In this document: positions 10,331 through 19,300 of the stretch, piece by piece
Layout of the letters: every line of letters starts with the position of its first letter
How positions within the stretch are numbered: position 1 is the stretch's first letter
NCBI GenBank assembly: GCA_015709655.1
Contig: CP054181.1
Coordinates: 1,105,262-1,169,261 of the forward strand
Origin: Ignavibacteria bacterium
GTDB taxonomy: Bacteria > Bacteroidota > Ignavibacteria > Kapaibacteriales > Kapaibacteriaceae
Length of the DNA stretch: 64,000 bases
Direction of reading: 5' to 3'
Program-made: the position numbers and the translations under genes
The notes under the pieces: generated by a model
The model's database searches: none
What the model was told of the DNA's origin: nothing
Seen by the model: the letters and a program-made list of their open reading frames with translations, nothing else

Positions 10331-11056
10331 TCAGGGCGTGGCAGCCTGAATGGAAAGTTGCGAAAACCAGCCAACCAGGGCCATTCCGCCAAACAGTATT
10401 ATTGAGATTACAAACACAACAATGCCGGTAACAATTCCAAAACGATGATGCAGGCTCACGCTTCGGCATGCAATCATGGATACTGCAATGTACTGCCATG
10501 CCGTGATGAAATCGATTTTTGCCAGCCAGGCAAACAACAGCGGACTGCTCACCGGATCGGTAAAAATCCCTGCGTGTACCCCCCATCTCATTGTGCCCGT
10601 ACCAACATGAACACCAGCATACAGCAGTGCTCGAACAACTTCGATCAGTGCCGTGCTTGCTACGGCGGAAATACTTTGTGCATAGCTGAGTGCCGTGTTG
10701 GTTAAAAACCGAATAACAACGAAGACAAGCCCAGCCAATATCACGGCCTGCAGTATTGACTGCATCAGGGTAATTCCCAACTGTGCCGTAAACACCCGCT
10801 GCGGCATGTTCAGGTTTAACCCCTGAGCGTCCTTGCCGGAAAGCTGCGAAGTATCAACCGGGAAGCGCATCTGGTTTGCCTGCGCTACAAGTTGTGCCGA
10901 AGCCCCTTCCCATCCCTGAAGCACCAACTGGGCTGTGGTAACCAGCAGAATCGAAATGGCGAACACCGAGACAATTGTCTGTCCCGATATTGGCTGAGAC
11001 TTCCACGGGGCCAGTAAACCTGTGACGAGTGCGCGGAAACTGGATACCAGTACCAT
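10331..11056 (-). CDS. Multi-pass membrane protein, possibly Yip1 family
   Basis: A 241-residue protein with about five hydrophobic segments (around residues 27-47, 90-112, 125-150, 175-195 and 205-230) and no signal peptide. The short N-terminal stretch RALVTGLLAPWKSQP before the first membrane segment, and the overall layout, resemble bacterial Yip1-domain proteins, whose biochemical role is mostly unknown. It starts 9 bases after the stop of the non-catalytic M16 gene and ends the lnt-M16-M16 operon. A general membrane or envelope role is all that can be inferred. Confidence 0.6.
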   Translation of the reverse strand: MVLVSSFRALVTGLLAPWKSQPISGQTIVSVFAISILLVTTAQLVLQGWEGASAQLVAQANQMRFPVDTSQLSGKDAQGLNLNMPQRVFTAQLGITLMQSILQAVILAGLVFVVIRFLTNTALSYAQSISAVASTALIEVVRALLYAGVHVGTGTMRWGVHAGIFTDPVSSPLLFAWLAKIDFITAWQYIAVSMIACRSVSLHHRFGIVTGIVVFVISIILFGGMALVGWFSQLSIQAATP

Positions 11057-11065
11057 GGTTCTGTG

Positions 11066-13246
11066 CTACTTTGTCTCCGCTGGTGTGAAATCGGCCTCGG
11101 TAACACCTTGGTTTGTTGATACAGAGTAGGCATAGGTAATCGTGTACAGCGAGCTTTCCATTGTATACTTCATCGGGAAGTTTACGCCTTGTACGTTTTG
11201 ATAGTTGCTGTACTTCTCGATAATTGGCACAGGACCCTGAGGCGTGGTTTCGTCCCTCTCCGATTGCATGAGTAACCTGGTGGAAGCATCAAATGTATGA
11301 CGTGAAGTTTTCCCTGAAGGTGAAACCGTTTCAACGATAATTGCATTATCGGTTTTGCCCTTGACGGCTATGGTATATCCTTTTAATTTCCAGATGAGTG
11401 GCGGGAAAGGCGTGGCGTTTTCCTTAATACGAGATGCTTCGGCCGGCTCTAATTCTGATACCGACCCATCGGGGTTGGATTCCCATGCCTTGTCACCATT
11501 TGTCCACTGTTGCTGTTTCATCACATTTAGATCAAGAAGCGACATCTCTTTATCGGGCATCATGAATTTCCGCAGTACGGTTCCTTTTAGTACCTGGCCC
11601 TGGAAGTTCATTTCGGCTGCCCCCTGCATAGTCACCGTTTTTAACCCGGATACTCCTTCGGCTCCTAAAGCGGCAGTGTAGGCTGCTATCAACTCGTCGG
11701 CAGTAATGCCTGCATCCTGGAGCTTTTGTTCGGCAGCAGGCTGCATATCCTGAGTAAACTCGAAAATCGGTCCGAACTGCTCCAACATCGGGCGTACCGA
11801 CGGGTCGCCTACAACAACCAGCCGCAGATCCAGCGGACTAAGATACTTCCGGCACATTTGCGTTACCTTGTCCGGCCCTACCTCCTGCATCCTGGTTGTC
11901 CATTCTGCCACCCAGCTGACAGGCATGTCGTACACCCATGCGGACTGCAGGTACGAAGCTACATTCGAGACCTTCTCAAGTGAGAGCTGATACATCCCTA
12001 CTTCGTATGCAATCCTGCGTGACAGTTCTTCCTCGTCAGGTCCGGTTTTAGCAAGGTTTGCCAGCTCATGATAAATAACGTTAATAGCCGAGTCAGTTAC
12101 CGAGCTACGTACGTCTGCACCCATAAAAATCCGATTATAGCGCTTTACCCTGGTCGTTGCTGCAAAGGGAGAGTAGGTGTATGAGTATGTTTCACGCAGA
12201 GTTTTAAACAACAGGCTGCCAAAACCGGAGCCAATGTAACCGGACATCAGGTCAACTGCCGTCCAGTCATCGGTAGTAACTCCGGGAGCTGCGGCACAGA
12301 CCACGATAGAACTTTGCACACTTCCTTTTCGCGGGATAAAATAGACGCCTGGCTTTGCAGTACTGATATCACCAACATTCTGCTTGGGGACCTCACCGGT
12401 CTTCCAGGAGTTTAGATGCGTGGCAAGCAGCTTCTTTGCTTCGGCTATGGTTATATCGCCTACGAGTGCAATACTGGAGATATTGGGTTTCAGCCACGAA
12501 TGATAAAATGTCTTAACATCATCGGCTGTTATCGAAGCAGTGGTTGCCTTTGTCTGATATCGGGCAAACGGGTTATCCATTCCATAAATAACTTTTCTGC
12601 TGAGTGCCTGTGCTTGTTCTGAGGGGCTGGCTTGCTTTGCAGCGATACTTGCAATGGTCTGTTCTTTTAACTTATCAAATTCATCGGCAGGAAATGTGGC
12701 GCCAGTTAAGATTTCACCCAAGGTTGAAAACATGAGTTCGGTGCTTTGCTTCAGTGCAGAGCCGGAAATCGTAAACTGTTCACCGGATGTCCGCGCAGAT
12801 ATCGAAACCCCTGAACCATCCAACTTTTCAGCAAGCTGCGAGGCTGTGTGTTTCTGAGTTCCCTTGAGCAGCATGTCGGCCATCATCGAGGCAACCCCCT
12901 CCTTGTTTGCCGGATCGTACGCATCGCCGGCACGGGTGATGAGAGACATTGTAACACGTGGTAAGGCATGGTCTTCGATAACGTAAACATGAATACCGTT
13001 TTCGGTAGTAAACTCTTCGTACGGCGGGAAGTTGAATTCCTTGGGCGGCAGCGGGCCGGGCTGAACGTTAATATCAGGTTTGTCGATCGCCTCGGAATTC
13101 GAAATCATTGGAGTGGTTCCTGTTGCTGGTGTGGTTGCAGTTGTTTTTTGTTTCTTTTGTTTTTTGGACTTGGTCTGGGCATACATGTTCATGCCAACGA
13201 GTGCCAGAACAGCAATAATTGCAATAGCGACTGATCTCTTTTTCAT
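11066..13246 (-). CDS. M16-family protein, non-catalytic subunit, with C-terminal extension
   Basis: A 726-residue protein with a signal peptide (about 1-24, ending MNMYAQ), so periplasmic or outer-membrane associated. Residues about 75-500 show two M16 (insulinase-type) repeats: TMSLITRAGDAYDPANKEG aligns with the start of the catalytic region. Where active members have HxxEH this protein has SMMADM, so it lacks the zinc site. The second repeat keeps LRETYSYTYS, matching the Arg/Tyr substrate-binding pair typical of the partner subunit. Residues about 510-726 are extra compared with the usual length of about 450, and include SRHTFDASTRLLMQSERDE and VNFPMKYT, which looks like a LolA/LolB-type beta-sandwich. 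It begins 4 bases after the catalytic M16 gene, so the pair probably forms a heterodimer. Confidence 0.85.
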   Translation of the reverse strand: MKKRSVAIAIIAVLALVGMNMYAQTKSKKQKKQKTTATTPATGTTPMISNSEAIDKPDINVQPGPLPPKEFNFPPYEEFTTENGIHVYVIEDHALPRVTMSLITRAGDAYDPANKEGVASMMADMLLKGTQKHTASQLAEKLDGSGVSISARTSGEQFTISGSALKQSTELMFSTLGEILTGATFPADEFDKLKEQTIASIAAKQASPSEQAQALSRKVIYGMDNPFARYQTKATTASITADDVKTFYHSWLKPNISSIALVGDITIAEAKKLLATHLNSWKTGEVPKQNVGDISTAKPGVYFIPRKGSVQSSIVVCAAAPGVTTDDWTAVDLMSGYIGSGFGSLLFKTLRETYSYTYSPFAATTRVKRYNRIFMGADVRSSVTDSAINVIYHELANLAKTGPDEEELSRRIAYEVGMYQLSLEKVSNVASYLQSAWVYDMPVSWVAEWTTRMQEVGPDKVTQMCRKYLSPLDLRLVVVGDPSVRPMLEQFGPIFEFTQDMQPAAEQKLQDAGITADELIAAYTAALGAEGVSGLKTVTMQGAAEMNFQGQVLKGTVLRKFMMPDKEMSLLDLNVMKQQQWTNGDKAWESNPDGSVSELEPAEASRIKENATPFPPLIWKLKGYTIAVKGKTDNAIIVETVSPSGKTSRHTFDASTRLLMQSERDETTPQGPVPIIEKYSNYQNVQGVNFPMKYTMESSLYTITYAYSVSTNQGVTEADFTPAETK

Positions 13247-13250
13247 TCTG

Positions 13251-14582
13251 TTACCCTTTCGCCGGCACGTAGGTTAAAACAACACGGGGCGTGCGGCCAA
13301 AGATCCTCTTTGCCACCCGCTGGATATCAGCTTTGGTGACCTTTTTGTAATTGGCAAGCTCATCGTTTATCATACCGGTGTTATGAAAGTACCGGTATCC
13401 GTCAGCCAGATTCAGTGCAATACTGTGCATGTCGGACTGAGCTCCGATCACCCGCACTTCAGCAATAACCTTTGCTTTTTCGAGCTCTGCATCGGATACT
13501 CCTTCATCGGCAATTTTCTGCAGGGTTTGCAACACCGCAGCTTCGGCTTGTTCAGTACTCTTGCCTGGCCCTGCAATCGCAACTGCCATCGACATTCCAC
13601 CATACTCAAGAGCACGGTTAAAAAAGGTAGCTTGCACTGCAAGCTGCTGCGAATCAACAACATTTTTATACAGTCTGGAACTCTCGCCGTCGGAGAGAAT
13701 TGTGCCCAAAAGGTCAGCAGCATACGCATCAGGGTCTTTTTTTCCGATTCCGTACCACGCCATAAAAACGCCGGGTAGCCGGGCCTTTACATCGTTGATA
13801 GTTTCACGGTACGTTTCGGGATCCTGTGGCTGCTGCTTAAAATCAGGCCTGGGGGGAGCCGGTGCCTCTGCATAGCCACCAAAGTAGGCGTCGATCGTTT
13901 CACGAGCCAGCTTCTCATCAAAGTCACCTGACACCACAAGAATTGCGTTGTTTGGCTGGTAGTATTTGTTATAGAAAGCAACAAATTCACTGATACTCGC
14001 ACTGTCGATATGCTGGGCTGATCCGATGGGAGCCCATGCATAGGGAGTTCCTTTGGCGACAATTTCCTGGGTTTTCTCAATCCATCCGCCATAGGCTGCG
14101 TTATCGTACCTGTTACTACGCTCTTCTTTTACGACACCACGCTGCGTTTCGACACCAATTTCATTAACATGAAGTTTGCGCATACGCTGCGCCTCGATCC
14201 AGAGTGCCAGCCGAAACTGATTGGAAGGAACAACGAAGTGATATACGGTTTCATCATTACTGGTATATGCATTCAGCTGTCCACCGGCACCGTTAATGAG
14301 CTTGTCGATCGTCCCACGCTCAATCTTATCGGTACTTTCGAACATGAGATGCTCAAAAAAGTGAGCAAACCCGGTTCGCGAAGGGTCTTCGTCGCGTGAT
14401 CCGACTTTATAGTGAACCACGGTGGCCACTACCGGCGCTCTGTGGTCTTCATGAAGGATAACGTGGAGTCCGTTTGGTAAGTCGTATTCTACAAATGACA
14501 GTGGTTTTATCTGCGCCATGGAGGTGAGCGTTGTTTGGGTAATGAGTATGGCCGTGACCATACCGTAAAGAAGATTTTTCAT
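13251..14582 (-). CDS. M16 family zinc peptidase, catalytic subunit
   Basis: A 443-residue exported protease (signal peptide about 1-24, TTLTSMAQ). The inverted zinc motif HxxEH is present as H74-F-F-E77-H78 inside GFAHFFEHLMF, and the third zinc ligand is E153 or E154 in VVKEERSNR, at the expected spacing. The rest matches the two-domain half-clam fold of M16 peptidases, which cleave unfolded peptides inside a closed chamber. The start codon overlaps the lnt stop in an ATGA arrangement, and the inactive partner follows 4 bases downstream, so both are probably made together. Substrates are unknown; a periplasmic peptide-degrading role is inferred. Confidence 0.93.
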   Translation of the reverse strand: MKNLLYGMVTAILITQTTLTSMAQIKPLSFVEYDLPNGLHVILHEDHRAPVVATVVHYKVGSRDEDPSRTGFAHFFEHLMFESTDKIERGTIDKLINGAGGQLNAYTSNDETVYHFVVPSNQFRLALWIEAQRMRKLHVNEIGVETQRGVVKEERSNRYDNAAYGGWIEKTQEIVAKGTPYAWAPIGSAQHIDSASISEFVAFYNKYYQPNNAILVVSGDFDEKLARETIDAYFGGYAEAPAPPRPDFKQQPQDPETYRETINDVKARLPGVFMAWYGIGKKDPDAYAADLLGTILSDGESSRLYKNVVDSQQLAVQATFFNRALEYGGMSMAVAIAGPGKSTEQAEAAVLQTLQKIADEGVSDAELEKAKVIAEVRVIGAQSDMHSIALNLADGYRYFHNTGMINDELANYKKVTKADIQRVAKRIFGRTPRVVLTYVPAKG

Positions 14583-16234
14583 AGTGGTTTTGTAGTTCGG
14601 GCAGTTGAAATAGATTGCATTTTACGAATAACAGTTCGAATTCTTGTGAATACAAGCACCAGAATTGTTACCACTACAGAGGTATAGGGAAGAATATTAC
14701 CTGTACGGCTGTATAGTGTTAGTGCGCTTTGCGGTGTTACCTGGAAGACTGCTGCGGATGTTGTCTCTGCAGGTACATCGCCTGAAACAGGGTGTACTGA
14801 TTCTCCGGCCGGCGATATGAGCCCGGAAACACCGCTGTTGGCGCAGCGAATGATGCTCCGTCGTGTTTCGATTGCCCGCTGCTGGGCAATTCGAAAGTGC
14901 TGCATCGGACCCCAGGTTCCATTGTACCAGGCATCGTTGGTAATTACTGCTAAAATGGAGGCACCGTTGCGGACAAATTCACGGGATACTTCGGGGTAGA
15001 TTGACTCAATGCAAATGTTCACGCCTACATTAGCCCCTTCCCTAATCTTGAGCGGGACACACGACGTCCCTTTGCCCCATGCAGAAATTCCAACGCCCCA
15101 CTCAATCCACTGCATTGCAAAGGTTAACTGGTCAGCAAAGGGGAGACGTTCGGCAAAGGGGGTAAGCCGAGTTTTCCGGTGTACTTCAATGGTACCTCCG
15201 GGCCGCTCACCCACGAGCATTGCCGCATTGAAAATGTCGTAATGGATCGGAGTGTCGGTGTACTGTCGTGCGGAGGGTGGAGCAGTTCCGGAGCGGTACT
15301 CCACGTAATCAGCGTAGCCCGTCAGCAAGCTAATACCCAGTGAGTCAGTCCACCGGCTGAGCGATGTCCAGTCTGAAGAATAAAGCGGCCGACGTATGGT
15401 GTATGGGATAGCCGTTTCAGGCCATACCACGAGGGTTGGACGCAGTTGGTCAGGCGTGGCGGAGATTGCTGAATCCGTAATGTTCTTTAATTTTTCAACT
15501 TGTACAGATGCGGCGGTCCACTTATCCCATGGGTTCTCATTTGGCTGTACAATGAGTACGTGTAAGGGTGCTTCAGGCGGATGCTCCGGGCTGGTGCCGG
15601 CCAATGCCCGGGCCTGCTGCTGTAGGATGATTCCAACAATAGCCAGGAGGGCTATCCCGGTTCCTATGAGAACAAAGTTTATCTTTTTCGTGCGCGTTCC
15701 GGGGTGCTGAGCCAGCGTATAAACGATGGCTGCATTTATGGCGATGATGATAAAGGTGATCCCGTACACACCTACAAACTCGCTTAGCTGACCCCACCAG
15801 GTGTTCGTAAGCATGTAGCCGGATGTTAGCCATGGATACGATGCATCTGATTGTCCGTGCAGCCATTCAAAGGCGGTTACCACAAAAGGGGCCGAAACAA
15901 GCGCCCATAAAGGTCCGATCCTGGTTGTGATTAGCTGCACAATTGCAAATGGAAGCATCAGAAAAAACGGATGCAATACCATGAGGACTATGCCCGACGT
16001 AAACAAGTACGGATCAGTCTGCTCCTGCCATGAGCTTATCCACCAGTTTGTTCCGGCATGGTAAATAAAGAAGGTTACGTATAGCAGTGTACATGTTTTA
16101 GCGATGCTCCGCCTGCCACCGTACGCTAACAAGTGCAATAGCGGCACGTATGCAATAAAAGATGCAATCCCAACAAACTGATAAGAAACTACGAGAAGGA
16201 TGCCGGTTACGATTGCCGCTGTAAATTCTTTCAT
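14579..16234 (-). CDS. lnt: Apolipoprotein N-acyltransferase
   Basis: Lnt adds the third acyl chain to the N-terminal cysteine of lipoproteins in the inner membrane, completing their maturation. The N-terminal half has about seven membrane segments; residues about 220-490 form the periplasmic nitrilase-like (carbon-nitrogen hydrolase) domain. The catalytic triad is visible: E273 in VVWPETAIPY, K354 in HRKTRLTPFAERLPF and C408 in GVNICIESIYP. I chose the ATG at 16234 rather than the in-frame TTG at 16243. No clear Shine-Dalgarno site precedes it, and TATTTTTG, a match to the Bacteroidota -7 promoter element, lies only 7 bases upstream, so the mRNA could be nearly leaderless. Length (551 residues) is normal. 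The stop overlaps the M16 start by four bases (ATGA). Confidence 0.95.
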   Translation of the reverse strand: MKEFTAAIVTGILLVVSYQFVGIASFIAYVPLLHLLAYGGRRSIAKTCTLLYVTFFIYHAGTNWWISSWQEQTDPYLFTSGIVLMVLHPFFLMLPFAIVQLITTRIGPLWALVSAPFVVTAFEWLHGQSDASYPWLTSGYMLTNTWWGQLSEFVGVYGITFIIIAINAAIVYTLAQHPGTRTKKINFVLIGTGIALLAIVGIILQQQARALAGTSPEHPPEAPLHVLIVQPNENPWDKWTAASVQVEKLKNITDSAISATPDQLRPTLVVWPETAIPYTIRRPLYSSDWTSLSRWTDSLGISLLTGYADYVEYRSGTAPPSARQYTDTPIHYDIFNAAMLVGERPGGTIEVHRKTRLTPFAERLPFADQLTFAMQWIEWGVGISAWGKGTSCVPLKIREGANVGVNICIESIYPEVSREFVRNGASILAVITNDAWYNGTWGPMQHFRIAQQRAIETRRSIIRCANSGVSGLISPAGESVHPVSGDVPAETTSAAVFQVTPQSALTLYSRTGNILPYTSVVVTILVLVFTRIRTVIRKMQSISTARTTKPL

Positions 16235-16249
16235 CTGATTCAAAAATAA

Positions 16250-16282
16250 CAGACCGTCCGTGGGCTTGCCAGGGACGGTCTG
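16250..16282 (-). terminator. Intrinsic terminator after copy A
   Basis: Minus strand: perfect 10-bp stem CAGACCGTCC / GGACGGTCTG around a 13-base loop, followed by TTATTTTTG (16249-16241). It separates the surface-protein array from the lnt operon. The T-run also contains a possible -7 promoter element for lnt. Confidence 0.85.
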
Positions 16283-16300
16283 CAGAAACTTTTTTATGAA

Positions 16301-16325
16301 GGGGGCTAAGTCATGCTTAGCCCCC
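16301..16325 (-). repeat. 3' hairpin of copy A
   Basis: GGGGGCTAAG/CTTAGCCCCC 10-bp stem with a 5-base loop, 10 bases after the stop of copy A. It is the first of four such hairpins, one behind each paralogue. On the minus strand it is followed by TTCATAAAAAAG, not a T-run, so it is more likely an mRNA 3'-end or stability structure than a complete terminator; a true terminator follows at 16250-16282. Confidence 0.7.
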
Positions 16326-16335
16326 GTGGTTGGTT

Positions 16336-19300
16336 TTACTTAACGATGCTGATGGTGGTTGTGACAGTCTGACCGTTAACGGTGGCTACCACGGTGTAGG
16401 TGCCGCTGGCCAGCGGTGCTGCCGGGAGGTCCACCGTGCTGACGCCCTGCGGCAGGGTGCCGCTGTAGAGCCTGGCAACGGTCTTGCCCTGCATGTCAAC
16501 CACGGCGATGTCGGCGGTGCCGGCGTCGGCAAGCTGCAGCGTGACCACGGCGGTGGTCCGCACGGGGTTGGGCTGCACGCTCTCGATGCTCAGCAGCGTG
16601 CCGTCAGAGCCTATAAGCACTTCCACGATGCCGCTGCGCGACTGCGAGCCGTCACGGTCGGCGCTCACAAGGCGGTACTGGTAGAGGCCACTGCTGAGGT
16701 CACGGTCCACAATGCTGTAGTCACGACGCTCGGTGCTGCTGCCGGCGGCGGCAACGGTGGCAACCGTGCTCCAGGCGGCGGCGTCACCGGCGGTAACATC
16801 GTCGGCACGACGGCGCTCGACGGCAAAGTGGTCGGCATTCTGCTCACTGGCCGTGGACCAGAACACGTCGGCATCGCTGCCGCGGCCACGGGCGTCAAAG
16901 CTCAGCAGTTCCACAGGCACTACCGTGCCGCCGTTGGTTTCAAAGAAGTCAATCACGCCGCGAAGCACACGCTCCACACCCGTGAAGGCACCCGTGCGAC
17001 CGTAGTGACGCCAGTCCACGCCCAGGAACACTCTGTTGGAGGTCAGCGAGGCGGTGGCACTGCCGGCAATCGAGTCGGTGGTGCTGCGGTCACCTTTTTT
17101 GTAGCTGTACGAGGCCAGGGCTATGCCCGGTGTGGTGCCGTCAGAGTAGAGCTTCACAAGCGCCGGCTGCGGCGAGGCGTCGCCGGCATAGCTCGTCTTG
17201 CTGATGGTCTCCTCGGTGTTGCGGGCGATGCCACGACCAACGATCTTCTTGCCGTCATAGTTCGGCGTCAGCGGTGTGCCCGGCGCCTGATGGGCGGCGC
17301 GCAGCACCGTGTGCACGAAGTTCTCGTCTGCGGCAATGCTGTTGCCGATGTGCTTCCGCGTGGGCTCCTGACTGCCTACGGCCAGGTTCTTCTTGTCACG
17401 CGAGGTGCCGGCTGCTACAAAGTTGCGCAGGTCGTTACGCTCGCTGATGCTGAAGCCGTTCTGGTCGTGCGACCAGAATAGCGTGCGGTAAATCGTGTAG
17501 TCCACGGCGCGCGGCTCCCAGGCCGAGCGGTCCATGACGTCGTAGCTGAACATCATGCCCGCAGGGTTGTTGTAGAAGCCAAGGTCGTTTAAGCCCTTCA
17601 GCAGACTGTCGCTGTTGAGGCGGGCGGCAACTTCGTTGGACGATGACCCCACGCCCAGCACCGTGCCAACGTTGCGGCCAGAGACGATGATGCTGGTAAG
17701 GGCACGCTTGATGAAGAAGCGCAGCACCTTGCTGACGCTGTTGTTGGCATTGTTCTGGTCATTCGGCGTGGTAACTTCTACGCGGTAGCGCGGCGTTACG
17801 TTCAGGCTCATGGCACTGAAACGGCCCGGAACAGCATAGGTCGGCAACTGCTGGTAGGTCTGCGGCGTAAAGCCCTGGATGCCAAAGGTAATGTCGGCAC
17901 TGGCACCGCTGTTAAGATCCAGCTTGTAGGTACGGTCCACAACAGGATTGGCATTCCACTGCGGCACCGACAGGTTGTTGTTGTTGCTCACAGGGCTCTC
18001 CAGCCAGATGCGCACACGGATGTCGGCACCCGTACGCGGCAGTCCGCCGTTGTTGCGGATGCGTGCCGAGACGTCAACAGGGGCGGCCGTCATGATGTAC
18101 TCGGCATCGCTGGTGATGCCGCTGCTGGCCTTGTACGACTTCGGACTCAGAATGTCGATGCTCTCAAGGTCGCTGACGTAGCTCCGGCCGTCAAACTCAT
18201 CGGCACCTATGTCGTAGCCCAGGCCGGCGGCGCCGCGCGTCTGTCCGTCAATGTCGGTCTTCACCGATGACAGGCGGATGCCGCGGTCGTTAAGAACAGA
18301 GCCGATTGGCGGCTGCGGCGTGATCTTCACGCGCAGTTTCTGTGCCGGGGCGACTCCCTGATATTCAAATTCACTGACAAAGTTGCCCGTAACGCTGCTG
18401 ATGTCCTGACCCGTCCAGTTACGCCACTGGTCCATGGTCAGAAACTCGTCCGGCGTGCCTTCCCAGACAACTTCGCTGCCGGCGCTGATCTCCATCATGT
18501 AGGCTACCGAGCTCTGCGGCGTATAGTAGGCGTTGTAGTTCGACACCAGGGCCGCAGGGGCGCCGCTGCCCAGATACCATGTGTTAACCTTCTGGTTGCG
18601 GAACATCGTGCCCTGGTAGAGTAAACCCGCATGGACACTCTTGCTGGCAGTGGAGGAGCCCAGCATGGCGATGGCGTTGTTGACCACGACGGTACCGTTA
18701 CCGTGCTGAATGGCAATGCCGGCAATCATGCTGCTGGTGCTCTGCACCTTGTCATCGGTCATCACCACCGTGTTGTTGGCCACCGTGTCTCCACGCGTGA
18801 AGTAGTCGGCAGAAGCCGGCGTCTCCAGCGAGGCACCGTTGCGACCCGTCAGAAGGTGGATGCCGCCAAGGTTGCCCATGGTGCTGCCCCGTGACAGACC
18901 CCAGACCGTGTTGCCCGTCACCAGCGTACGCTCGGCCGACGACGGTGCGTAGTACATCCCGCCGGAGGCCGACACCGACTGGTAGGCGTTGCGCACCTGC
19001 TCGATGACGATGCCGCGGCTCATGTAGGTGCCACGGATGCCGCTGATCTCGTTGCCCGAGACCACGGCGTTCTGCACGTTGTACTGGTTAACACCGCCAA
19101 GGAGGATACCCATGGCATCGTCGGCGGCTGGGGCTCCCTGCACCGCAGCGCCATCCTTGCCAGCAACCTCAGAGCTGCTGCCCACACCGTAGATGCGGTT
19201 GCCCTTAACCTGCAGCTTGTCCTGATAGCCCGCGGCAATACCGGCACGGCCAACATCATAGATCACGTTGTGGTTGATTTGGGTGCCCGTGCTGTAGTAC

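Noticed and set aside
16330..17481. 383-codon plus-strand reading frame, repeated at 22742, 28845 and 35335
   Set aside because: It lies opposite the sorting-domain end of each array gene, starts at TTG with no ribosome site, and reads as Gly/Val/Ala/Arg-rich shadow sequence. Its conservation follows from the conservation of the real gene.
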